Assembly: GCA_012521815.1 (NCBI GenBank)
Contig: JAAYLR010000042.1
Span: 1 to 34,316, forward strand
Reading direction: 5' to 3'
DNA from: Acidobacteriota bacterium
GTDB lineage: Bacteria; Acidobacteriota; Thermoanaerobaculia; Multivoradales; JAGPDF01
Length of the DNA: 34,316 bases
Each line of letters opens with the position of its first letter. The stretch's first letter is position 1. The position numbers and the translations under genes were made by a program. Under the pieces are notes generated by a model. The model was not told the DNA's origin. It was given only the letters and a program-made list of their open reading frames with translations, and made no database searches. Positions 24,674 to 33,359 of this stretch are shown here, one piece after another.

Positions 24674-25264
24674 TCAGGGCTCCAGATGGAAGAGGGCGGG
24701 AGCCGCGCACGGCTCGTCCGCGCCGTCGAGATGGACCGTGACCTGCCAGCTCCCCCAGAGCGCGGCGTCCACGATCGCGGTTCCGGCCACCGGCAGGGGT
24801 GAGGTGACCCGCAGCGCCGGCGCCTCTCCGGCCAGCGTCGTCCGGGCGACGAGCCCGAGCGGGACGGGGAACGGGTAGCCGGCTACCCTCCGGGCCGCCC
24901 CCGGCGGCGCCTCGCCCGCCGTGAACGGCACCGCCACGCTCTGGTAGAGCTCGCCCCCCTCGGCGAGCGTCCAGCGCAGCTCGAGCAGATGCTCGCCGGT
25001 GAGCGCCGGATCGAGATCGACCAGCGCCAGCAGGTCGTCGTTGGCGGCCGTCGAGAAGGCCGGCACCGGCGCCCGCCCCCACGCCGAGGTGTCGCCGCTC
25101 TCGAAGCCGTCCGAGAGCAGCGCCGTGCCGGCGGCGTTGCCGACCACGCTCACGCCGAGGCAGAGCTCCGCGGCGGCGAGCGGCGCGGCGCCGAGCAGCA
25201 GGAGGCCGAGCAGCAGCGCGCCGCCGGCCAGGAGGGGCCCACGCGAAAGGTACGGGGTGCGCAT
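24674..25264 (-). CDS. secreted protein with FESGDTSAW motif, function unknown
   Basis: A 196-residue exported protein. Residues 1-32 form a clear signal peptide with a long Leu/Ala core ending in AAA. The mature part begins with Cys35, contains D-G-F-E-S-G-D-T-S-A-W at 52-62, a motif seen in many secreted proteins of environmental bacteria, and is otherwise beta-rich with a second Cys at 186 that could bridge to Cys35. No enzyme motif is seen. The ATG is supported by GGAGGAG about 6 nt upstream. It lies 14 nt after the S8 protease stop and 2 nt before the PqqD-like start. It could be a substrate of the protease or of the modification genes; neither is shown. Confidence 0.75.
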   Translation of the reverse strand: MRTPYLSRGPLLAGGALLLGLLLLGAAPLAAAELCLGVSVVGNAAGTALLSDGFESGDTSAWGRAPVPAFSTAANDDLLALVDLDPALTGEHLLELRWTLAEGGELYQSVAVPFTAGEAPPGAARRVAGYPFPVPLGLVARTTLAGEAPALRVTSPLPVAGTAIVDAALWGSWQVTVHLDGADEPCAAPALFHLEP

Positions 25265-25278
25265 CGTCGTCTCCTCCC

Positions 25279-28200
25279 TCACGGCAGCGGCAGCTCCACG
25301 GCGACGACCCGGCCCGAGCGCGAGCCGGCATGGAGCATCGCCGGGCTCTGGGTGCGGTCGATCGTCACGGGGCCGAGCCCGCCGACGCCGGCGAGATCGT
25401 AGGTCTTCGGGGTGGCCCAGGCGTTCGCGCCGTCGAGCTCGATCACCCGGCCGTTCGTGCAGGCGGCGTTGGCGCAGGCACCGAGGTAGACGCGCGCGGT
25501 GCCGTAATGGAGCAGCGGCCGGGTCGGCGAGACGAGCCCGCCGACCGACCAGTCGCTCCCCGTGGCGCCGCTCGCGGGGATCGCCCAGACCGTCGTGTTG
25601 GTGGTGAAGTAGAGGCGCGCGAGCGCCGGATCGAAGTAGATCCAGGTGCGGATGGCGCCGTCGCCGAAGGCGCGCGACCAGGCGGTCGCCCCGGTGGCGG
25701 GCACGAGCGCGTGGACGCTGCCCGCGTTCGTGCCGACGACGATCCGGCCGTTCGTCCAGTCGTGGGTCGGGGAACCGTCGATGTCGCCCAGGTCGCGTGC
25801 CCAGGCGAGCGTCGCGCTGCCGGCGGTGAAGTCGAGCGCCCAGAGCGAGTGCGCGCTGCCGCCGGTGCGGGTGCGGCTCGCGAAGTAGGCGCGCGAGCCG
25901 AGGACGAGCGCCGGACCGCTCACCAGCCCCATCGCCTGCCCGTCGCCTCCCTGCGTCGCGCTGTTGGTGAACGCCCAGGCGGTGGCGCCCGTCTGCGCGT
26001 CGACGGCGTAGAAGCCGTTCGCGCCGCTCGCGTTGCGCGACCCGAAGAGGACCCGGCGGTTGCCGACATCGAAGATCGGCTGCGCCTGCACCATGCCGAA
26101 GCCCTGGACGCTCCGCCCGCCCGCCGGCCAGCCGGTGCAGCCGGCGCCGGTGGCGGCGTCGAAGCAGTAGAGGTAGCCGTCCTGCGCGGCGACGTAGGCC
26201 GCGTCGTGCGGCAGCCCCGCCTGCGCGGCGAGGACGACGAGCGGCGCGTCCTGCGCCGGGCCGTTCATCGCCGCCGGGCGGTAGCCGCTCTTCCAGAGGC
26301 CACCCGCGGCACCGCCGCCGAGGGCGTAGAAGGCGCGGTCGTTCGACGGCACATAGATACCGAGCCCCCAGCCCTGGATCGGCGGCGCGAGCGCCGCGGC
26401 CGGGGTCGCGAAGTTCCACTTCCAGTTGCCGGCGGTCGCCTGCGGCAGGGCGGCGATCGTGCGCCGCGCCGAGAAGGTGCCGGCACCCGAGTTGGCAAAG
26501 GCGGCGTCGTAGACCGGCGTGCCGTTGCTGAGGCCGGTCTGTGTATAGCTCGCCTTCTGCCCGGTCGTGCCCGCGAGATCGACCACCAGCGTGCCGGCGG
26601 CCGGATCGGCCGGGTAGGAGGCGAGCGAGGAGCGCAGCCGGGTCGAGGCGAACGGGCCGGTGGCCGGGTTCAGCCACTCGAGTGTCGCCTGCGTGCTCTT
26701 GCCCGTCGCGGTCAGGAACTCCACCGGCTGCGGCGCGGCGGTGCAGCCGGCCACCGGATCCCGGGTGATCGCGACGTCGTCGATGAACCAGCCGTCGCCG
26801 GTACCGGTAACAAGACTACAGAAGAATCCGCCCGTGGGTGTGATCGCAATCCAGGCGACATGGAGCGTGTGCCCGGCACAGCCGCCGCTCACCCCGGGGA
26901 TGGCGTTGCAGACGGCGTCGAGAGCGATCGTCGTCGTCTGCATCGTGGCCGATGCGTACCCGCTGCTGGTGCCGCTCCAGACCGAGTCTCCGCTGCCACC
27001 CGGGGTGCAGCTCGACGAGAGGGTGTCCGTGTAGCCGGCGCCGCTGATGGCGGACGCCGGCACGAGGGTGTAGGTCGTCGAGTCGTCGAGCGCGACGCCG
27101 ACAAGCCCGCCGCTGACCGCCCCGTACAAGAGGGAGGTCGGGAACTCCCAGCGGTGCCGGAAGGTGAGGCGGAGGTTGGTGCTCCCCGGGGCGATCACGA
27201 TCCCGGTGCCGCCGCCCGGCTCCCGCCCCCGGAGCGTTCCGCGACCGTAATCATCGTTGCAGCCAGCGCCGCCGAAACGGAAGATGTTGCCGCTGCAGTT
27301 CTGCCGGCCCCGCCATTGGAGATTGGTGCCGCCGAAGTCCACGTCGACCCAGTCGAAGAACGGAGCGCTCGTCGCGCTCTCGAAGTCGTGGGCGTAGACC
27401 GTGCCGCTGAGCGCCGTGCCGTTGACGTAACCCGACAGCTCCGCGTCGTTGGCGTCCACGTTGCCGCCGTTGCACGGACCGTCCCCCGCGGCGCCGCCAT
27501 CCTCGGCGCGGACGACGTAGTAGAGGTCGGTGTCGAGCGGCATCGTGGTGTCGTCCCAGGCGGTGCCGCTCAGGCAGGCGGCGATCCGGTTCGCCGGCCC
27601 GGGGGTGAAGCCGGGGGTCGGGGAGCGGTAGACCGCGTAGGTCACCGGTCCCTCGCACTGCGCTGTCGCCGGGTTCCAGGCGAGGCGCAGGCCGCAGCCC
27701 TGGCCGCCGCCGAGGTCGCTCACCGAGGCGAGGCCGGCGAAGAGCGGCGGCAGGAGGCAGTCGCCCGTCGCGGTGGCCGACGCCACGTTCGAATCGGCCG
27801 ACTCGCAGGCGGAGCCGTTGCTGCCGTAGCTCCGGACGACGTAGTAGTAGGTCGTGCCCCCGGAGACCTGGGTGTCGGTGTAGGCGGTCGCCGGCACCGG
27901 CACGGTGGCGAGCGGCGCGTACGGCCCGCCGGCGCTCACGCTCCGGTAGAGGCGGTACTCGGTGGCGCCCGCGACCCCGTTCCAGGAGAGGTCGATCCGG
28001 TTGGCGGCGGTCGCGCTGGCCACGAGCCCGGTCGGAACCGGGGGCGGCGTGCACCGCCGCAGGTCGCCCGAGACGACGAGCGCGAAATCCTGCCCGGCGA
28101 GGTTCGGCGGGTTCACCGCGACGTTCGCAGCTCGCACCTCGATCGTCCAGTCGCCCGTCGCGGGCGTCTGCACGAAGACGTTCTCCACGTTGTTGGCGCT

Positions 28201-30351
28201 GTCCCTGGCCGTGCCGGGGTCGGGAGTGGACCAGGCGCCGGTGAACCGGTTGCCCCGGTAGGTCACCCCCGCGGGGGAGGTGACGATCAGATCGAGATCG
28301 TTGCGCAACGGCGATGAGGAGTTGACGGCCCCCGGCGGGTCGGTCCAGACGAGGGTGATCTTGAGCCGGGTCGAGCTGTCGGCGACCGGCTGCGTCAGCG
28401 TGTAGGAGCGGCCGGTGGTGAGCAGACGGGAGGACGACTGGTCGAGGAACTCGATCTGGCCGGTCGGCGGGCCTTCGATCGCCTGCCGCAGGTCGATCCG
28501 GCCCCAGCCCTGGGCATAGGAGGGGTAGCCGAGGCCGATGTCCACCGCGCCGTTGATGAGCGCCGCCTTCGCGAGCGCCGGCGACGGGTCGGCGAAGAAG
28601 CTGGTGCGGTAGAACTCGTAAAAGACCGCGGCCGCGCCGGCGGTGAGCGGGGTCGACATCGAGGTGCCCGGCATGAGGCGATAGTTGCTGCCGGTCCATC
28701 CCTGATCCCATCCCTCTTCGCAGGGGTCCCCGGGTCCACTTGTGCAGTTGAGCGAATCGACCGAAAGAACGTCGGCTCCGACCGCCACGACGTCCGGCTT
28801 CACCCTTCCCTGACTCGGGCCGCGGCTGGAGAAGGTGGTGACCGTGCCGATATTCGGGCCTCCCTGTTGACTCGGCACGTACGAGCCGCACCGATCGTTC
28901 TGTGTGGCTCCCACCGTAAGGGCGTTCTTCGCCGTCCCAGGGGCTCCCACGGTGCTCGCATTCGGCCCGGAGTTGCCGGCCGAGAAGAGGATCATGAGCT
29001 CCTGGTTGCCGGCGGCGGTGGCGGCGTCGCGAACGAGGCCATCGACCGCTACGGCTGCCGTGCTGTAGCTATAAGTGTTCCGATAACCCCACGAATTCGT
29101 GTTGAGCCGTGCCCCCTGGGTGTACGACCACTGCATCATGGTCGTCTCGTCGGTGGCCCCTCCGTCGAAGAGGTTGTTGGTCACCAGCTGGGCGCCCCAT
29201 GCCATCCCGCGGACCGTGGAGAGCGGGGTGGTCTGATCGCCACAGCCGGAGGTGTTCGTCGGCGAACCCCCTGTCGCGAGGCCACGCCCCACGACCGAGC
29301 CCGCGGTGTGGGTGCCATGCTCGTTGTTGGTGTTCGTCATCGCGCCCCGGGTCGCGATGATCACGCCGGTGGGGAAGTCGGGGTGGATCAGACTGACGCC
29401 GCCGTCGTTGTGGCCGACGATCACGCCGGCACCGTTGTAGCCGAGCTCCCGCCAGACCGGCTCGATGTTGAGGATGTAATCCTTGGCGGCCAGGTTGTTG
29501 TGCAGCTCCCGCTCGTAGACCGGCTCGAGATAGGCGAGGTCGTCGATCGCGGCGAGCAGCGGGAGGACCTCCGGCCCGCTGGCGGCGAAGGCGTCCTCCG
29601 CCCCCCAGGCGAGCTCGGGCTCGACGCGCGGCAGGTACCGGGCGACCGCGGCGAGCACGGCTTCGGCGTCGGTGCCGGGATGGGGGAAGGCACGCACGAT
29701 CACCGCTCCGTCCGCCGTCCGGAGGAGCCCGGGCAGATCATCGGCGGCGAGAACCCCGGTCGCGAGCGCGAGGAGCGTCTCGCTCAGCCGGGCCTCCACC
29801 GGCAGCGGGAGGAGCGACTCGACCACCGGGAAACCCTCGGAGGTCCGGATCCCGGCGGCCTTCTCGAACCCTTCGCCGCCGCCGCGCAGCAGCACGGTGT
29901 ACGGCGCCTCGTGGTCGAGGACGTCGAGGCCGGCGCTCGCGAGCTGCGCGAGCCAGGCGGCGTCCACCGGCCCCACGAGCCGGGCCAGGTAGTAGCCCCG
30001 GGGCAGCGCCGCCAGCTCCGTTCTCGCGAGCGGCGGGTAGCTGCCGGTCCAGGAGCGGTAGGCGGCCCGGTCGCTCTCCGCCACCGCGCTCAGCCGCGAC
30101 TGGAGCGCCGGCGTGAGCGCGGCGGTCGTCCCGATCCGCACCAGATTCGCCTCCGGATACCGGTGTACGATCGTGCCCGCGGCGGCGGCAGGCAGCCGGG
30201 CATCGGCGGGCACGAGGAAGAGGCCCCCCGCCATCCGGAGGGTCGCCTTTCCGGGCGGCTCCTCGGCGGCGAGCGGCACGACGGCCAGGGTCACGAGGAG
30301 CAGGGCGCTGCCGAGAGCCCGGAGCGCCAGCGCAAGCAGGGAGCGATCCAT
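25279..30351 (-). CDS. large secreted S8 subtilase with fibronectin and PQQ-like propeller domains
   Basis: A 1690-residue exported serine protease. The signal peptide (1-29) is followed by a roughly 260-residue pro-region. The subtilase domain spans about 305-625 with the full triad D316 (HNDGG), H345 (EHGTHTAG) and S564 (PGTSMSTP), plus the oxyanion N460 (SAGN). A beta-sandwich domain follows (625-765), then two fibronectin type III domains (about 770-862 and 866-957), a Cys-rich module beginning with DFESATS at 989 (about 985-1200), another FnIII-like stretch, and a C-terminal beta-propeller of PQQ/BamB-like repeats (about 1310-1690; phrases such as YCFDAATG, YAVDAQTGATAW, HALVPATGATAW). 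The ATG has AGGAGG 5 nt upstream. There is no C-terminal sorting signal. It heads the operon with the PqqD/radical SAM genes. Substrate unknown. Confidence 0.92.
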   Translation of the reverse strand: MDRSLLALALRALGSALLLVTLAVVPLAAEEPPGKATLRMAGGLFLVPADARLPAAAAGTIVHRYPEANLVRIGTTAALTPALQSRLSAVAESDRAAYRSWTGSYPPLARTELAALPRGYYLARLVGPVDAAWLAQLASAGLDVLDHEAPYTVLLRGGGEGFEKAAGIRTSEGFPVVESLLPLPVEARLSETLLALATGVLAADDLPGLLRTADGAVIVRAFPHPGTDAEAVLAAVARYLPRVEPELAWGAEDAFAASGPEVLPLLAAIDDLAYLEPVYERELHNNLAAKDYILNIEPVWRELGYNGAGVIVGHNDGGVSLIHPDFPTGVIIATRGAMTNTNNEHGTHTAGSVVGRGLATGGSPTNTSGCGDQTTPLSTVRGMAWGAQLVTNNLFDGGATDETTMMQWSYTQGARLNTNSWGYRNTYSYSTAAVAVDGLVRDAATAAGNQELMILFSAGNSGPNASTVGAPGTAKNALTVGATQNDRCGSYVPSQQGGPNIGTVTTFSSRGPSQGRVKPDVVAVGADVLSVDSLNCTSGPGDPCEEGWDQGWTGSNYRLMPGTSMSTPLTAGAAAVFYEFYRTSFFADPSPALAKAALINGAVDIGLGYPSYAQGWGRIDLRQAIEGPPTGQIEFLDQSSSRLLTTGRSYTLTQPVADSSTRLKITLVWTDPPGAVNSSSPLRNDLDLIVTSPAGVTYRGNRFTGAWSTPDPGTARDSANNVENVFVQTPATGDWTIEVRAANVAVNPPNLAGQDFALVVSGDLRRCTPPPVPTGLVASATAANRIDLSWNGVAGATEYRLYRSVSAGGPYAPLATVPVPATAYTDTQVSGGTTYYYVVRSYGSNGSACESADSNVASATATGDCLLPPLFAGLASVSDLGGGQGCGLRLAWNPATAQCEGPVTYAVYRSPTPGFTPGPANRIAACLSGTAWDDTTMPLDTDLYYVVRAEDGGAAGDGPCNGGNVDANDAELSGYVNGTALSGTVYAHDFESATSAPFFDWVDVDFGGTNLQWRGRQNCSGNIFRFGGAGCNDDYGRGTLRGREPGGGTGIVIAPGSTNLRLTFRHRWEFPTSLLYGAVSGGLVGVALDDSTTYTLVPASAISGAGYTDTLSSSCTPGGSGDSVWSGTSSGYASATMQTTTIALDAVCNAIPGVSGGCAGHTLHVAWIAITPTGGFFCSLVTGTGDGWFIDDVAITRDPVAGCTAAPQPVEFLTATGKSTQATLEWLNPATGPFASTRLRSSLASYPADPAAGTLVVDLAGTTGQKASYTQTGLSNGTPVYDAAFANSGAGTFSARRTIAALPQATAGNWKWNFATPAAALAPPIQGWGLGIYVPSNDRAFYALGGGAAGGLWKSGYRPAAMNGPAQDAPLVVLAAQAGLPHDAAYVAAQDGYLYCFDAATGAGCTGWPAGGRSVQGFGMVQAQPIFDVGNRRVLFGSRNASGANGFYAVDAQTGATAWAFTNSATQGGDGQAMGLVSGPALVLGSRAYFASRTRTGGSAHSLWALDFTAGSATLAWARDLGDIDGSPTHDWTNGRIVVGTNAGSVHALVPATGATAWSRAFGDGAIRTWIYFDPALARLYFTTNTTVWAIPASGATGSDWSVGGLVSPTRPLLHYGTARVYLGACANAACTNGRVIELDGANAWATPKTYDLAGVGGLGPVTIDRTQSPAMLHAGSRSGRVVAVELPLP

Positions 30352-30403
30352 TCCGACCTCCTACGCCGAAACCAGCTGCCGAACCATTATGATGCTTCTG
30401 CAT
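30352..30403 (-). promoter_or_regulatory. promoter region and Shine-Dalgarno site of the S8 protease operon
   Basis: On the minus strand CATAAT (30391-30386) is a good -10 box in a locally AT-rich patch; a weak TGCAAA lies 16 nt upstream. AGGAGG (30362-30357) precedes the ATG by 5 nt. Just upstream of the -10 box there is a small dyad, ATGC-TTCT-GCAT (30392-30403), with an imperfect outer continuation, which could be a regulator site. Confidence 0.5.
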
Positions 30404-30491
30404 TTCATTTGCACCGCCTTTGGCCTTTCCCCGGTTCGCCGCGGTACCGTCGCTTCCGGCCCCCGTCGCCCGCGCTCGAGAGGAGAGCCCG

Positions 30492-31058
30492 ATGCCCTTT
30501 CCCAGCCTCCGTGGCGCGCTGCTGAGCGCGCTCCTGCTCACCCTGCTGCCGGCGAGCCTCGCGCTCCGGCCGGCGGCGGCCTCGGCCGAAGAGCCCCTCG
30601 CCGCGACCGGGCCGGACGCCCCCGTGGCCGCCGACGCGGCCGCGGTCGCGGCCGTGCTCGACGCCTTCCATGCGGCGGCGGCGCGGGCCGATGAGGCGGC
30701 GTACTTCGCGCTGCTCGCCGAGGATGCGGTCTTCCTCGGCACCGACGCCACCGAGCGGTGGCCGAAGGCGGCGTTCCGGGAGTACGCCCACCCGCATTTC
30801 GCCGCCGGCCGCGGGTGGCGGTTCGACCCCGGAACGCGCCAGATCGCGCTTTCGGCCGACGGGCGGGTCGCCTGGTTCGACGAGCTGCTCGCGAGCGAGA
30901 GCTACGGCGAGTGCCGGGGCAGCGGCGTCCTCGAACGGCTCGACGGCCGCTGGCTGATCCGGCAGTACCACCTCACGATCCCGATCCCGAACGCGCTCGC
31001 GGGCGAGGTCGTGGCGCGGATCCGGGCGCACGCCGCCGCGCCGCCGCCCGTGCCCTGA
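30492..31058 (+). CDS. secreted SnoaL/DUF4440-like protein
   Basis: A 188-residue protein with a signal peptide (1-33, Leu-rich core, ending near ASA). The mature part has the NTF2-like pattern of DUF4440/SnoaL proteins: a helix with VLDAFHAAAARADEAAYFALLAEDAVFLGTD, a middle segment with HPHFAAG, and C-terminal strands (AWFDELLAS, GVLERLDGRWLIRQYHLT). Such domains bind small ligands or act as simple lyases or isomerases; the substrate is unknown. The ATG is set by AGGAG 6 nt upstream. It is divergent from the S8 protease. A 6-bp GC hairpin follows the stop. Confidence 0.8.
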   Translation: MPFPSLRGALLSALLLTLLPASLALRPAAASAEEPLAATGPDAPVAADAAAVAAVLDAFHAAAARADEAAYFALLAEDAVFLGTDATERWPKAAFREYAHPHFAAGRGWRFDPGTRQIALSADGRVAWFDELLASESYGECRGSGVLERLDGRWLIRQYHLTIPIPNALAGEVVARIRAHAAAPPPVP

Positions 31059-31064
31059 GGGTGA

Positions 31065-31081
31065 GGCGGGCACGCCCCGCC
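31065..31081 (+). terminator. small GC hairpin after the DUF4440-like gene
   Basis: GGCGGG and CCCGCC are separated by 5 nt, starting 6 nt after the stop codon. There is no T-tract, so terminator function is uncertain. A TACCAT hexamer at 31091-31096 just downstream could be the -10 box of the S9 gene, without a clear -35. Confidence 0.3.
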
Positions 31082-31164
31082 GGTTCGCATTACCATTGGC
31101 CGTCGTGCGCTCCCCGTGCCGCCGGCAGGTGGCGGCCGCCGGGCATCTCGCCCCAGGAGATTCC

Positions 31165-33354
31165 ATGGACCGTTTTCCGTCTACCCTGCTGCTGCCCATG
31201 CTCATCAGCTCTCTTCTCGCCCTCTCCGCCCCCGTCCGTGCCACCGCAGAGCCCCCGGGCGGCGGCGTGACCGCTCCCGCGGCGGCCGCCGAGAGCCCGC
31301 CGGCGCCGCCGGTCGCCGCCCGCCGGCCGCACGCCCTCACCGCGCACGGCCAGACCCGGGACGATCCGTACTACTGGCTGCGCGACGACAGCCGCACCGA
31401 CCCCGAGGTGCTCGGTTATCTCGAGGCCGAGAACCGGTACACCGAGGCGCGCCTCGCGCCGGTGGCCGGGCTGCGGGCGCGGCTGCGCGACGAGCTCGCC
31501 GCCCGCCTCCAGCCGAACGACGACTCGGTGCCGTACCTCGACGGCGGCTACTGGTACGGAACCCGTTTCCTCGCGGGGCAGGAGCACCCGCTCTTCGTGC
31601 GCCGCGCCGACGCCGACGGCGCCGCCGAGGAGGTGGTGCTCGACGGCAACCGGCTCGCCGCCGGACACGACTTCTTCCAGCTCGCCGCCGTCGAGGTGAG
31701 CCACGACCAGCGCCTCGTCGCCTGGGCCGAGGACACCGTCAGCCGGCGGCAGTACACGATCCGGGTGCGCGAGATCGCCACCGGCCGCGAGCTGCCCGAC
31801 CGGATCGAGAACACCTCCGGCGAGATCGCCTGGGCGGCGGACGGTAAGACCTTCTTCTACGTCGAGCGCGATCCGCAGACCCTCCTCCCCTTCCGCGTGC
31901 GCCGCCACACCCTCGGCACCGACGCCGCCGCGGATCCGGCGATCTACGAGGAACACGATCCGGCCTTCCACACCGGGGTGGCGACCTCCCGCTCCCGGCG
32001 CTGGGTCTTCATCGAGTCCGACAGCACCCTCACCACGGAGGTGCGCTTCGCGCCCGCCGCCGAGCCGGCGGCGCCTTTCCGCCTCTTCCTCCCCCGCGAA
32101 GCGGGCCACGAGTACGAGATCGAGGATCTCGGCGACCGGTTCTTCGTCCGCTCGAACTGGCAGGCGCCGAACTTCCGGCTGCTGGAGGCGCCGCTCGCGA
32201 CCCACGCCGACCGCGCGACCTGGCGCGAGATCGTCCCGCACCGCGACGACGTCTTCCTCCACGGCTTCCTCGCCTTCCGCGACTACCTCGCCCTCGCCGA
32301 ACGGGGCGAGGGGCTCCGGCGGATCCGGATCAGGCCGCTCGGCGAGGGGGAGGAGCGGCTCCTCGCCACCGACCAGCCGGCGTACGTCCTCCTCTTCGGC
32401 GCGAACCCGACGCCGGAGACGCAGATCCTGCGCTACACGGAGACCTCGCTCGTCAGCCCCGCGACGACCTACGACCTCGACATGGCCACGGGCGAGCGGC
32501 AGCTGCGCAAGCGCGAGCCGGTGCTCGGCGGCTTCGACCCGGAGCGGTACGCGAGCGAGCGGCTCTGGATCACCGCCCGCGACGGCGAGCGGGTACCGGT
32601 CTCGCTCGTCTACCGGAAGGGGTTCGAGCGGAACGGCACCGCGCCGCTGCTCCAGTACGGCTACGGCGCCTACGGCTTCGCGATGGATCCGTACTTCAAC
32701 GCGAACGTGATCTCGCTGCTCGACCGCGGCTTCGTCTACGCGATCGCCCACGTCCGCGGCGGGCAGGAGCTCGGCCGCCGCTGGTACGACGGCGGCCGCC
32801 TGCAGCGGAAGAAGCAGACCTTCTTCGACTTCATCGACGTGACCGAGGCGCTCGTGGCGGGCCGCTACTGCGATCCGCAGCGCGTCTTCGCGCTCGGCGG
32901 CAGCGCCGGCGGCCTGCTCATCGGTGCGGTGGCGAACCTCCGCCCGGACCTCTACCGGGGGATGGTCGCCGCGGTGCCGTTCGTCGACGTCGTCACCACG
33001 ATGCTCGACGAGAGCATCCCGCTGACGACCGGCGAGTTCGAGGAGTGGGGGAACCCGAAGGAGCGGGCGGCCTACGACTACATGCTCTCCTACTCGCCGT
33101 ACGATCAGGTCCGGAAGGTGACCTATCCGAACCTGCTCGTGACCACCGGACTCTGGGATTCGCAGGTGCAGTACTGGGAGCCGGCGAAGTGGGTGGCGAA
33201 GCTGCGCGCCACCGCCCCCGCCGGCGACCGGATGCTCCTGCTCCACACCAACATGCAGGCCGGCCACGGCGGCAAGTCGGGGCGTTTCGCGCGGCTCGAC
33301 GAGATCGCGCTCCAGTACGCCTTCTTCCTCGACCTGGCCGGCATCCGGGAGTGA
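31165..33354 (+). CDS. prolyl oligopeptidase family S9 peptidase (oligopeptidase B-like), exported
   Basis: A 729-residue serine peptidase cutting short peptides, in the oligopeptidase B branch, which prefers Arg or Lys at P1. The N-terminal propeller begins with DDPYYWLRDDSRTDPEVL. The catalytic triad is S580 (GGSAGG), D665 (LWDSQV) and H701 (AGHGGKSG); the spacings of 85 and 36 nearly equal those in E. coli oligopeptidase B. Unlike the cytosolic E. coli enzyme it has a signal peptide (1-28) and a Pro/Ala-rich linker, so it should act in the periplasm or outside. AGGAG lies 5 nt before the ATG. The gamma-glutamyltransferase gene starts 5 nt after the stop. Confidence 0.92.
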   Translation: MDRFPSTLLLPMLISSLLALSAPVRATAEPPGGGVTAPAAAAESPPAPPVAARRPHALTAHGQTRDDPYYWLRDDSRTDPEVLGYLEAENRYTEARLAPVAGLRARLRDELAARLQPNDDSVPYLDGGYWYGTRFLAGQEHPLFVRRADADGAAEEVVLDGNRLAAGHDFFQLAAVEVSHDQRLVAWAEDTVSRRQYTIRVREIATGRELPDRIENTSGEIAWAADGKTFFYVERDPQTLLPFRVRRHTLGTDAAADPAIYEEHDPAFHTGVATSRSRRWVFIESDSTLTTEVRFAPAAEPAAPFRLFLPREAGHEYEIEDLGDRFFVRSNWQAPNFRLLEAPLATHADRATWREIVPHRDDVFLHGFLAFRDYLALAERGEGLRRIRIRPLGEGEERLLATDQPAYVLLFGANPTPETQILRYTETSLVSPATTYDLDMATGERQLRKREPVLGGFDPERYASERLWITARDGERVPVSLVYRKGFERNGTAPLLQYGYGAYGFAMDPYFNANVISLLDRGFVYAIAHVRGGQELGRRWYDGGRLQRKKQTFFDFIDVTEALVAGRYCDPQRVFALGGSAGGLLIGAVANLRPDLYRGMVAAVPFVDVVTTMLDESIPLTTGEFEEWGNPKERAAYDYMLSYSPYDQVRKVTYPNLLVTTGLWDSQVQYWEPAKWVAKLRATAPAGDRMLLLHTNMQAGHGGKSGRFARLDEIALQYAFFLDLAGIRE

Positions 33355-33359
33355 CCGAG

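Noticed and set aside
25330-28317. A 995-codon plus-strand frame opposite the S8 protease
   Set aside because: It is a shadow of a gene with recognisable domains, with Arg/Gly/Val-rich low-complexity composition and no ribosome site.
31096-31164. Upstream start (TTG at 31096) for the S9 peptidase
   Set aside because: It would put 23 polar residues before the signal peptide. The ATG at 31165 has AGGAG at ideal spacing and starts the signal sequence.
31090-33267. A 725-codon minus-strand frame opposite the S9 peptidase
   Set aside because: Shadow frame; the plus strand has signal peptide, triad and ribosome site.
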